64,000 nt of DNA from Megaustenia siamemsis (lineage: Eukaryota > Mollusca > Gastropoda > Stylommatophora > Ariophantidae). The DNA is taken from the NCBI GenBank assembly GCA_032433765.1, contig JAVIAB010000092.1:67155666-67219665 (forward strand), in the 5' to 3' direction. Within the stretch, counting starts at the first letter, position 1, and each line of letters starts with the position of its first letter. Positions 1 to 9,788 of this stretch are shown in pieces. A model generated the notes under the pieces. It made no database searches and was not told the DNA's origin. It worked only from the letters and a program-made list of their open reading frames with translations. A program made the position numbers and the translations under genes.

Positions 1-807
1 CGGTTCTATGGTCACAAGCAATGTCTCCCTTGAAGAAGAAATAAATTCCCGAATCGGAAAGGCAGCGTCCACATTTGGCAAACTTAAAGATAGAGCATGG
101 GCCAACACCAATTTAACATTCAGGACTAAGAATCAAATTTACCAAAGTCGTGTGCTTAGTACACTTCTATACAAATCCGAAACTTGGACTACCTATGCAG
201 GGCAGGAGAAAAGGTTAAACAGCTTTCATGTACGTTGCCTTATATTATGAACATCAACTGGCAGGACAAAGTAACTAACTCTAATGTCTTACAACGAGAC
301 AAACTCCCGTCGATCATGGCAACACTTAGGATTCGTAGACTAAGGTGGCTGGGCCATGTAAGAAGAATGGCAAACAATCGTATTCCCAAACAAATATTGT
401 ATGGAGAACTTAAGGACGGAAAGAGACCAAAGGGCAGACCAGTGCTTAGATATAAGGATGTTTGCAGAACTTCCTTGAGGGAATTTTCTATAAGTGAAAG
501 AAAGTGAGAAAATGTGGCTGCAGATCGTAGCACATGGAGAGCAAAAATAAAAAATGGCACAGCAACTTTCGAGACAGTGCTTATATCAAATTCACAAGAT
601 AAAAGGCGCAAGAGAAATGAGACAAGGCCAGGAACCGCAAACACACCTTGCTCGTTCTGTGGATATGTCTGTCTGTCCAGGATTGGCAAATTCAGCCGTG
701 AGAGAAAATGTACAATAAAGCAGCACCCTGAATGAGACACTAATGCTTTACCAAACTACTGACTTATCATGATTGCTTACTAGCAACCGTCTGTCAAGAC
801 GCCAAAG

Positions 808-812
<5 letters not shown>
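1..812 (+). mobile_element. LINE family Z, 3' fragment (RT C-terminus and tail)
   Basis: Frames at 8-250 and 184-507 read through the region downstream of a non-LTR reverse transcriptase (SETWT, then RLRWLGHVRRM, then a GRP-rich stretch). A short frame to 735 ends in a zinc-finger-like tail, CSFCGYVCLSRIG followed by a final Cys. Frame changes near 240 and 508 mean it is dead. The 3' end carries the hairpin-forming CGTCTGTCAAGACG and runs into a TA microsatellite. A second copy of the same tail lies at 8030-8400. The left side continues beyond the window. Confidence 0.8.
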
Positions 813-853
<41 letters not shown>

Positions 854-878
854 TGTGCGTACGTGCGTGCGTGCGTGC

Positions 879-910
<32 letters not shown>

Positions 911-911
911 A
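811..911. repeat. (TA)n then (GT/GC)n microsatellite
   Basis: About 40 bp of TA is followed by an alternating GTGC/GTGT tract. It lies directly on the 3' end of the family Z LINE, so it may have grown from that element's tail. The open frames here on both strands (YIYIY, CVCVC) are products of the repeat. Confidence 0.95.
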
Positions 912-1147
912 CTCTAGAGGATTGCCAACAAACATTAAGGTCTATTGCACATAATCGTAAAATATTCGTTTCCAAATTCTTCTGAAAGCACTGTACTTCC
1001 GTTCAATATGGCGAAAGGCGACAGGAACTATTTATGCTAATTAATTAATATATTATATAATAGTATAATAAATGCAACAGATAAAAGTGGTATTTAAATT
1101 CCTCTATTTGTTATAGTTGTCTACCGTCTTTTATTATGTTGAAGTTA

Positions 1148-1148
<1 letters not shown>

Positions 1149-1197
<49 letters not shown>
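1149..1197. repeat. (TA)n microsatellite
   Basis: An uninterrupted TA run of about 48 bp in AT-rich sequence between two LINE fragments. Confidence 0.95.
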
Positions 1198-1199
<2 letters not shown>

Positions 1200-1408
1200 C
1201 AATTTATTTTTTAAAGAAATAAAACGTTCAAATAGTTATCATTTTTATGAAAGAATACGGGGGAGCCACGGGAAGAAAAACAGGGTTGGAGGGGAGGGGG
1301 AATGAGTGGTAGAAAAAGGTTTGATAAACTTTGCTCTACGGTGCCATAAGGCATGCAAACCTTTCGTTTTGTAGGTGTGCCAGAAAAGAATAAATACAAA
1401 TTATAAAA

Positions 1409-2097
1409 CGTTCTCAAGAAAATTCTCAAGACCTACAATTAAATATCACAGTTGAGGGAATACATCTGGAGACAGTCCAGAGCTACAACTACCTGGGACA
1501 TACTATAACCAATGATGGAAAATGCAAAACTGAAATAAACAAAAGAATAGGTATGGCAAAAAGTAATTTTAATGCCATGAAAAATATACTAACAACAAAA
1601 CAAATATCAGCAGGGCTGAAACTAAGAATGGCAAAATGTTACGTCTTCTCAATATTCCTGTATGGTGCTGAAACTTGGACATTAGACAAGAAAACAGAAC
1701 AGAAAATTGAAGCCTTTGAAATGTGCATTTATAGAAAAATAGGTAGAATTGGAAGGAAACAAAAGATAACAATCGATGAAGTTTTAAAACAACTGAAAAT
1801 AAAAAGAGAACTACTAAATACAATTAAGACAAGACAAACGAAATTTTTGGGGCATGTTAAAAGACACAACAGCCTACTAAAAGTATTATTGGAAGGAAAA
1901 ATACAAGGTAAAAGAGGCAGAGGCAGACCAAGACTAACATGGACGAGTAACATCAAAAGGTCAAACAAGTCAGTCTATGTCAGCCTGCACCATCAAAGCA
2001 AGAAACAGAGTAGAATGGCGATCCATGGTAGCCAACCTTTGTTGCGGAGAAAGCACATGATGATGATGATGATGACGATGATGATGATGATGATAAA
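1409..2097 (+). mobile_element. LINE family T, 3' fragment
   Basis: The frame covers the post-catalytic RT region: YNYLGHTITNDG, LYGAETWTLDKK, FEMCIYRKIGRIG, FLGHVKRHN and a GRPRLTW segment. It ends in a (GAT)n tail, read as poly-Met in one frame. A close copy sits at 53147-53729 and a longer antisense relative at 19061-20230. The catalytic YxDD part is missing, so this is a 5'-truncated copy. Confidence 0.85.
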
Positions 2098-2702
2098 ACT
2101 TTAAGGACTAATGTGGATATACCGATTTATAATAATAATTATGAATGCGTGAAGATGTGTGTCTGTGTGAAGGTGGAAGTGCGTTGGTTAAAGAAGAATC
2201 CATTTATCATAAAGATTCCCAGTGGACAGATTTAACGTTTAATTGAAATGCGGCAGTCATGAGCCGTGGTAGCGACATCCGTAGCTTCGTGTGCCTTGCT
2301 CTGAATGTCGATATCATTCAATCCAATCATCTGTGTGCTCCAACATACTAGCACTCACTACATATTGTAGTAATGCACTCAACCTCATGACAAGGCCGAG
2401 CTCAATATTACTTCAGAATGGGATCGAAAAAAGAAGGTGAAAGTAATGGAAAGAGGATGGAGAAATAGGGACAAAAATAAGTAATTTTTTTTTAAAAGAA
2501 CGACAATGTGCCTAATGGTTATTAAACTATCTTATACCACATAGCATTGGGTCTTTGACTGCAACGAGCTGAGAAACTAGTAGTTTCTCTGTTTGTCTTA
2601 TGATACACTTCAAAGTCATTCCGCCTCTAAATTCCTTTCAATTTATTTTGAAAAAAAAAATCTTGTTGCTGCATTCTAAACTTTCTTTCTAGCTTAATTT
2701 GT
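2098..2702. other. No gene seen
   Basis: AT-rich sequence with no convincing frame, RNA or repeat unit. It lies between a LINE tail and a SINE remnant. Confidence 0.6.
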
Positions 2703-2816
2703 AGCCACATTACCCCAAAAATCATGTGCTGAAGGTATGTAAAATATAGGGTCACTAATACCATATTTCCCTATACTCCACTTGGCGTGACGGGGGTACT
2801 TTACTTACTTTTAATT
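2703..2816 (+). mobile_element. tRNA-SINE, 3' body only
   Basis: Matches the downstream body of the SINE at 59606-59873: ACCCCAAAAATCATGTGCTG, then TTTCCCTATA, then CCACTTGGCGTGACGGGG and TACTTTACT. The tRNA-like head is absent, so this is a truncated or eroded copy. Confidence 0.8.
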
Positions 2817-3019
2817 TGTAGCAACAATTTTTTTTTTCACCCAGACAAAATAATTCTTCTCTAATTTCATAATTCTAATTTCAGACGACCCAGTACAAAT
2901 ATGTCAATATTTGTTGGCCTTTGTGAAAGTTCAATATTCGCTTCCATTATTCTATATTGGTCTTATCATTGGATCTTTGTGTATTCATGTCAGCATTTAT
3001 ATTGAAAACAAACGACATA
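2817..3019. other. No gene seen
   Basis: AT-rich spacer without recognisable content. Confidence 0.5.
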
Positions 3020-3320
3020 ATCAACAACCTCTAATATAATCAACATTCCACTACAATATAACCCAACAATCTTCAATATATTCAACATTAAACTACAATA
3101 TTACCCAACAATCTTCAATATATCCAACATTCCACTACAATATAACCCAACAATCTTCAATATATTCAACATTAAACTACAATATATAACCCAGCATTCT
3201 CTAATATATTCAACTTTTCACTAAAACAAACCCCAAATCTAAAATATTCTCAACAAACCATTGCTTTACAAACCGAACAATCGTCAATATATTATTCAAC
3301 ATTCCACTACAATATAAATA
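3020..3320. repeat. Minisatellite, unit about 41 bp
   Basis: Five to seven imperfect tandem copies of a unit containing CCCAACAATCTTCAATATAT, then CAACATT, then CCACTACAATATA. The first and last units are degenerate. No coding potential. Confidence 0.8.
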
Positions 3321-4143
3321 ATAAAATCTCCACATTTATCAACACAAACGGCTACATTCAAACCCCCACACAACAAGCTGCTCAAATTGCTCAGATGAGA
3401 CGCATTCCACCGCCCCATAATCCTGTACTCATCCTATCAGTCATATGTGAGCAAGCTATTCAATCCTTACAAATTGAAGAAGTAGAAAAGCCTAGAATAT
3501 TTTTTTTTACTTTTTTTTATTCCCTATGACTGGATGGGTAAATCATTTCAATAACACAAAGAGGTTATTTTCAAAATACACAAGGAATGATATATGTATA
3601 TAAATTCTAGTAACAACTGTTACCAAAGTGCCAGTTGTTTTATGCGCTTGTGATTATCCACACTGTCAACATTCCAAATGTCAAATTCTGTGCATGATAT
3701 GATCAAATATCTTCATAAATAATATTTCTTCTATAAGAAACCAAATAAAATGAAATATGTTGTATCAATGCGCGTGGGTGTGTCGGAATGATGAATCACT
3801 ACAAATGGAAAGGCTCCTTTTAAACGCATATCATTTGTTGACAGATGGAAATGTAAATAAATAAGAAATTATAATCTGCCTTTGATTTCATAAAATAAAT
3901 CAGTAAAAAGTTTCTTGGCTATTATAGTTTGCCATTACTTTCTATGAAATATGAAAATTTATCATTACATATACAATAAATCCCTCAAATTGTATTACAG
4001 TTTCCTCCTCTCTGCGAGGCTACAGATGCCAGAAGTTAGATGAAAAAGGATAATATTAAGAAAAGATTGACAATTGCATCACAGACTAATATAAATGAAA
4101 CATCACTGGCGAATCACCAACTATCTTATCAAGAAGGAGTAAA
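3321..4143. other. No gene seen
   Basis: AT-rich. Contains poly-T runs near 3500. No frame or RNA could be supported. Confidence 0.6.
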
Positions 4144-4300
4144 GGCATCCAGATGCACCAATGTGCATAGAGATGCGAAGTTGCTGTAAAGCTGATGATA
4201 ATGACGATTTTTTTTTTTAAGTGGCGTGGAACAACGTTATGTTGTTGAGTAACAAAACAAAAGTTGACGTTTCAGACCATACCACTTTTTTCTTCTTTTT
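4144..4300 (+). mobile_element. Penelope-like element terminal remnant
   Basis: Carries the signature GATGCGAAG, then TGTAAAGCTGATGATAATGA, a poly-T, then AAAAGTTGACGTTTCAGACC and CATACCAC. The same order of blocks occurs at 25858-26010 beside a Penelope-like element and, more diverged, at 17640-17790. Only the terminus survives here. Confidence 0.6.
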
Positions 4301-4352
4301 TTTTAAAAAAAAATTATCTTATCAAGATGAAGCTACTGTATTTACTAATTCT

Positions 4353-5203
4353 ATCTATCTATTGACCTATCGAGCCGTAGCCGGTCCATAGGGCATAGGC
4401 ACAGATACTCTTTCTCTTATCTAAATTTTTATTCTAGCAGTTTTCAATCCTTGTTAAGATTTTTTATAAAGTGTCGCTATTTGTCTCTGTTCTGTGCAAG
4501 CAACACTATCTCATTGAGGGAGCCGATTCCTGCTGCTCTTGCCTCTCTTATCAGTGTTCTTCTCAGTGTCTCTCTGGGTCAGCCTCTTTTCCTCGTACCT
4601 GTTGTTTATCACATGAGGGCTTGCTTTGTTATTCGGTTATTATCTCTCCTCATCACATGTCCAACATATGACCATCGTCTTTTCTTTATTACTGAAGATA
4701 TTCGGGGTTGATTGGCAAAATCTCTAATTTCCTCGTTTCTTTTGAATTCGTTCCACGCTATACCAAGTATTTTCCTTAGACATTTTTTTAGAATGCATTC
4801 AACTTTATTTCTATGTCTCTTGTTGTTTTCCAGCTCTCACATGCATAATTAAGGAATGATAGTACGTTTGATTTGAATAGTCAAAGTTTTGTTTTTGTGC
4901 TGATGAGTTTTGATTTCCACTAACTTTTCAAGTTTTCTGAAAGACATTACTGCTTTAGCTATTCTGCTTCTAATTTCTTTACTCGTATCCCCTTCCCGGT
5001 CAATGTAACTTCCAAGATAGATAAAGTGATCGATCTCTTCCACTGGTTTGTTTTCCATGTATATTCTGTCATCTGTTGGAATTAAGCTTTTCACGACGTT
5101 AGTCTTTTCATGATTGATCTCTAGCCCAATTTTTGCTGGCTATTGATGATAGTTCACTTGTGTTTTCCTGCATCGTTTTTATCTGACTGCTGATGAGGAC
5201 TAA
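4353..5203 (-). mobile_element. LINE family A, 3' fragment
   Basis: Antisense copy of the element that is intact at 56884-57830. From the right it reads the post-RT segments (MENKPVEEIDHFIYLGSYID, KEIRSRIAKAVMSFRKLEKL). It ends on the left at a TCTATCTATCTATT tail, i.e. (ATAG)n on the element strand. Several frameshifts are present. The flanks share a near match, TTTACTAATT on the left and TTTTACCAATT on the right, a possible diverged target-site duplication. Confidence 0.85.
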
Positions 5204-5520
5204 GTTATTTTACCAATTACAGTTTATAAATGCGAAACCTGAACTCTACTTGGGAAGCTTAAAAGAACATTTCATCATCTGAAATAAAATGCTACAGAAG
5301 AATCTTCCAAATAGTATTAATATTAACAAATAAACAACAGAAGTATCTTAATAGAGCTAAAAATAACCAGAGAGTAGCTAGTAAATTTAATTAAGCAAAT
5401 GACAGCCCATATATTATAGACATATCAACTGCAATAGAATAAAGAATAGAGGGTACATATCCTGGAAAACTGAGAATGGAATGACCTAGAAAACAATGAA
5501 TCAAGGTATCAAAGAGTCCC
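5204..5520 (+). mobile_element. Decayed LINE RT C-terminal fragment
   Basis: Translates in pieces as YKCETWT followed by KCYRRIFQI, the usual order after a non-LTR RT core. Many stops are present. It abuts the 34-bp satellite on its right. Confidence 0.5.
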
Positions 5521-5530
5521 TGTGGTATAG

Positions 5531-7045
5531 ACTATAATGACTGAGGCAAGTAACACGACTAGACAACATACTGACTGAGACAGTTACATGGCTAGACAAT
5601 ATACTGATTGTGACAGATAACACGGCTAGACAATATACTGATTGTGACAGATAACACGGCTAGACAATATACTGATTGTGACAGATAACACGACTAGACA
5701 ACATACTGACTGAGACAGGGAACACGGCTAGACAATATACTGATTGTGACAGATAACACGGCTAGACAATATACTGATTGTGACAGATAACACGACTAGA
5801 CAACATACTGACTGAGACAGTTACATGGCTAGACAATATACTGACTGTGACAGGTAACACGGCTAGACAATATACTGACTGTGACAGATAACACAACTAG
5901 ACAATATACTGACTGTGACAGGTAACACAGCTAGACTATATACTGACTGTGATAGGTAACACAGCTAGACAATATACTAACTGTGATAGGTAACACGGCT
6001 AGACACTATACTGACTGTGACAGATAACACGGCTAGATAATATACTGACTGTGACAGATAACACGGCTAGATAATATACTGACTGTGACATATAACACGG
6101 CTAGATAATATACTGACTGTGACAGGTAACACGGCTAGACAATATACTGATTGTGATAGGTAACACGGCTAAACAATATTCTGACTGTGACAGATAACAC
6201 AACTAGACAATATAATGACTGTGACAGGTAACACGGCTACACAATACACTGACTATGACAGGTAACACGGCTAGATAATATACTAACTGTGACAGGTAAC
6301 ACGGCTAGACAATACACTGACTATGACAGGTAACACGGTGACATATAACACGGCTAGATAATATACTGACTGTGACAGGTAACACGGCTAGACAATATTC
6401 TGACTGTGACAGATAACACAACTAGACAATATAATGACTGTGACAGGTAACACGGCTACACAATACACTGACTATGACAGGTAACACGGCTAGATAATAT
6501 ACTAACTGTGACAGGTAACACGGCTAGACAATACACTGACTATGACAGGTAACACGGCTAGACAGTATAACAACGAAGGCATGTAACACGGCTAGATAAT
6601 ATACTGACTGAGGCAGGTAACACGGCTAGACAAAATACTGACTGTGACAGGTAACACGGCTAGACAATATACTGACTGAGGCAGATAACACGGCTAGACA
6701 ATATACTGACTGTGACAGGTAACACGGCTAAACAATATACTGACTGCGGCAGGTAACACGGCTAGACAATATACTAACTGTGACAGGTAACACGGCTAGA
6801 CAATATATAGTGACTGTGACAGGTAACAGGGCTAGACAATATACTGAGTGAGGCAGGTAACACGGCTAGACAATATACTGACTGTAACAGGTAACACGGC
6901 TAGACAATATACTGACTGCGGCAGGTAACACGGCTAGACATTATACAGACTGAAGCAGGTAACACGGCTAGACATTATACTGCCTGAGGCAGGTAACACG
7001 GCTAGACATTATACTGACTGTGACAGGTAACACGGCTAGACAACG
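5531..7045. repeat. 34-bp tandem satellite, about 45 units
   Basis: The unit is roughly GGCTAGACAATATACTGACT followed by GTGACAGGTAACAC. Most units differ at a few fixed sites (GTGAC/GAGGC, AGGT/AGAT, ACTG/ATTG). A longer segment is repeated inside the array: about 6180-6345 and 6397-6560 are nearly the same, giving a period of about 219 bp. No spacers and no open frame were seen. Confidence 0.95.
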
Positions 7046-7192
7046 AGAAGCATTCACACTGGCAATATAAAGGGCACAATCCTCTATGATTTTTTACGTG
7101 ATAATAATGAAGGTAAATCAAAAACTAATTTAGGCGTTTAGCAATGTTCACTTTAAAATGTATAAATATAACAGCAGTCAGTATTATGCAAG

Positions 7193-7196
<4 letters not shown>

Positions 7197-7256
<60 letters not shown>
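7197..7256. repeat. (TA)n microsatellite
   Basis: About 58 bp of uninterrupted TA, immediately downstream of the profilin-like stop codon on the minus strand. Confidence 0.95.
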
Positions 7257-7257
<1 letters not shown>

Positions 7258-7279
7258 CTGCATATATATGCAAATAACA

Positions 7280-7614
7280 TTACAGTCCTCTTTTATGTAA
7301 AAGTTTAGATATTTCCTGAATTTCTTTGATACAAGATCCCGAGATCTGTGGATCAGAGAATCCAACAACAATGCTCTGTTGTCCGCGTTGAGCTACAAAA
7401 ATGCCAGCATCAGCCTTACCTATGAGGGAAGATTCTTGGCCATGCTTAAAACAAGTGTACACATCGTTGAAGATTGCTATCTTCACCATTCCTTGGTAAG
7501 TGGAGGAGAGACTGTATATCAAACTTTTGATGTCACTTGTTGTAAAATCAAAATTTGCAGTTTTTGCTATGATCTCACCATCAACATTTGCAACAAGGGC
7601 GTGATTTACTTTTC
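7280..7614 (-). CDS. Profilin-family protein, last exon (profilin-4-like)
   Basis: Profilins are small proteins of the actin cytoskeleton that bind monomers and poly-proline. This minus-strand exon opens after a good acceptor (TTTTAATAG, AG at 7616-7615) with two bases of a split codon. It encodes about 110 residues to a stop at 7280. The order fits the family: a VNHALVANVDGEIIAKT strand pair, a DIKSLIYSLSS helix, NDVYTC, SLIGKADAGIFVAQRGQQ, IVVGFSD, and the C-terminal helix KEIQEISKLLHKRG. The ending resembles profilin-4 more than the classical form. The 15-20 N-terminal residues must come from an upstream exon that I could not place. Assignment is by fold pattern, not by search. Confidence 0.75.
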
Positions 7615-8029
7615 CTATTAAAATGGAAAAGTAACAGTGAATAGAAACATTTATAGATTTTTATTTTAACTTAATAAAGGTAAATATAGTTCCACAGCAT
7701 CTGATATGATAAATATATGACAGTTTTAATTGTATAGCACTCGGGAATTCTCAGCATTTCGAAGTAAGAGAACCATTGTGTTTTCCTCTCTGCTACTATC
7801 TTCCTAAATGTTGGAGATACAGCTTGACGAAGTTTTTACTTCCAGTGACTTCTTTCCTTGCTATAAGAGAGTTCATCATGTTGTCACCATGCTAGTTTTA
7901 TGTTATTTTACATACTCTCTAGATACAGTTGTTATGTTGCTTATAAATCATATTGCATACTTCTTTTTGAATAAAATGTTCTTATGTTGTGATGTTTAGC
8001 GCTAGATATATATATATTTAAATACACGG
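7615..8029. other. Probable intron of the profilin-like gene; nothing else seen
   Basis: AT-rich sequence upstream (minus strand) of the acceptor. No exon with a suitable start and phase was recognised. Confidence 0.4.
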
Positions 8030-8400
8030 AAAAAGGCAAATCGGCAGACCTAAACTGAGATATCTGTATATCATCTCTGAATGACTTCTTCATCTGTGCA
8101 TATGACCGGGAACATCTGGCAAGTGATCGTTCATCATGGAAAGCATGTATAAGGAAAGGCATAACATCATTTGAGACTGTGCTAAGATAAAACTTAGAAG
8201 ATAAAAGACTCAAGAAAAAGGATGGAAAACCCTGTGGATCAGTAGGCCTGACTTGTTCATTCTGTATCCGTGTGTGTTTGTTAAGCATTGGTAGAATTAG
8301 CCACCAGAGAAGTTGTTCGACAAAAACAAATCCTCAAAAACTACACAATAGAATCAACTAGACCGTCTGACAAGACGAAAAGGGCCATATATATCCACCA
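8030..8400 (+). mobile_element. LINE family Z, 3' tail copy
   Basis: Reads as a decayed version of the tail at 1-812: SSWKACIRKGITSFET, then TCSFCIRVCLLSIGRISH. It ends with CCGTCTGACAAGACG, GGCC and a short TA run. It is 5'-truncated. Position-for-position agreement with the first copy fixes the family's 3' end. Confidence 0.8.
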
Positions 8401-8526
8401 TATTTTTTTATTAGATCTAAACCAATAACAAAGTAATCATTAACTATGTTCACTGTTGCTTATCACTAATATTTTCATTGTCGTTTTCATTTGCTTATTT
8501 TAAAAATGTAATCTGCTTATGTCTGT
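8401..8526. other. Spacer, nothing seen
   Basis: AT-rich spacer between a LINE tail and a SINE. Confidence 0.5.
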
Positions 8527-8795
8527 TTTGGGAACCGCAATAGCTCAGTGGTTAGTGAACTGGACTACAAAGGACAAGAGGTCGGTTTCGATCCTGATCG
8601 ACGGTTTCCGCGTTCACCCATCTTTGAATAGGTACCGAAATTTTTTGTGGGAAAGTAAAGCTGCACTGGTACAATACCTACCACAAAACCCCAAAAATCA
8701 TGTGCCGAAAGTCTATACAAAATTATGGTCACTAACACCATTTTCCCTATACGCCACTTGGCGTGACGGGGTTCTTTACTTTTTTTTTTTTACTT
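8527..8795 (+). mobile_element. tRNA-derived SINE, full length
   Basis: The head has a Pol III box A (TAGCTCAGTGGTTAGTG) and a box B (GGTTTCGATCCTG, one extra T). The shared body follows (AAAAATCATGTGC, TTTCCCTATACGCCACTTGG, CGTGACGGGG), ending in a T-rich tract. It matches the copy at 59606-59873. The tRNA-like part has lost a clean cloverleaf, so it is not a tRNA gene. Confidence 0.88.
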
Positions 8796-8819
8796 TTGTT
8801 TATTTTGTTGTTAGGATCA

Positions 8820-9115
8820 TCATCACTGGACACATCCATATATGCTTGTATTTCCCACTGGAGAAAATCCTAGGAGAATCCTGGCCCATGTTGACGATCT
8901 CCGTAACACGTACTAGGATCCAGGGCGGGGTGGGTAGGTTTCTGCTGAGAATTTTGGCGGGGAAGCGGCCATATTTATGACCTACTCTTCTCAATTTTAA
9001 CTGCCAATGGTTCTTTAACGTGTGCGAGTGCACACGGGGCCTTCCGTTTATTGCCGTTATCCGAGATGAATAGACATCGGATCTCACAACCGAAGAGATC
9101 AGGGGAGGGTAACGT
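8820..9115. repeat. GC-richer segment, possible ancient dispersed repeat
   Basis: Base composition changes sharply here (GGCGGGGTGGG, GTGCGAGTGCACACGGGGCC) compared with the AT-rich surroundings. It has no convincing frame. It directly follows a SINE and may be an unrelated older repeat. Only one copy is in the window, so this cannot be confirmed here. Confidence 0.35.
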
Positions 9116-9788
9116 CATAAAGAAACCACGGATTAATTTTTCCTATTTTTGAAAAATAATCACTGCTTCTGGTGAACTTTGAACCCGGGTCATGTTTAGT
9201 ACATTCAAAATAATAAGAAGAAATTATGTCCCAAATGACAACAACATTACGTAGTAAAAAATTCTGGATATTTCCCATCCGATAATGACAAATTTGAAAG
9301 TATTTGAAACTTGTATTCTTGTAATAATAAAATGTCACTAACACATACATTAGTTACACTAGAAAGTTAACAATAGCGTGTGATGTCACAAACTAAAGTC
9401 ACTTCCATAAAATAACAATTTTAGAAATGAGAGTAATGCTGACAACGCAGGCTATCTTATTTCTTATATACTGCCATCATTTTAGGACTATAACAAAAGT
9501 GCCACTTAGAGCTTAAAATAAGCAAGTGGTGTTTTGGTGTCTTGGGGTGTTAGAGTCATGAGGTGTAAACTATAATTTACACTTGACCCAGAGCCCTCCA
9601 ACTGTTTTGTAACAAACATGCGATACATTTATTTTCAGTCAAAACAAAGTAATAACATTTGACATTTCTGAAAGCGTTGAAGCTGTAAAATATTGCTTTA
9701 TGATTTATCATTTATCATTTACAACAACACCACAGAAAACACGAGGAAAATGAGAGAGTGAGAGAGAGAGAGAGAGACTATCAATGTT
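9116..9788 (-). other. Likely 3' UTR side of the large reading frame
   Basis: No gene. On the minus strand this lies downstream of the stop at 9789 and contains the AATAAA noted at 9628-9633, then ordinary AT-rich sequence. Confidence 0.45.
9628..9633 (-). terminator. Candidate polyadenylation signal
   Basis: AATAAA on the minus strand, about 155 bases after the stop codon of the 2368-residue frame. This is a plausible distance for a short 3' UTR. No downstream U-rich element was scored. Confidence 0.4.

Noticed and set aside
5531..7045. Possible CRISPR-like array
   Set aside because: Units are directly adjacent with no unique spacers, and the DNA is eukaryotic. It is a satellite.
7153..7371. 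Frame overlapping the profilin-like exon with a YIYIY run
   Set aside because: It is a different frame of the exon fused to a TA microsatellite.
8527..8600. tRNA gene
   Set aside because: Boxes A and B are present but the cloverleaf is imperfect and the sequence continues into a body shared by five other copies, so it is a SINE.
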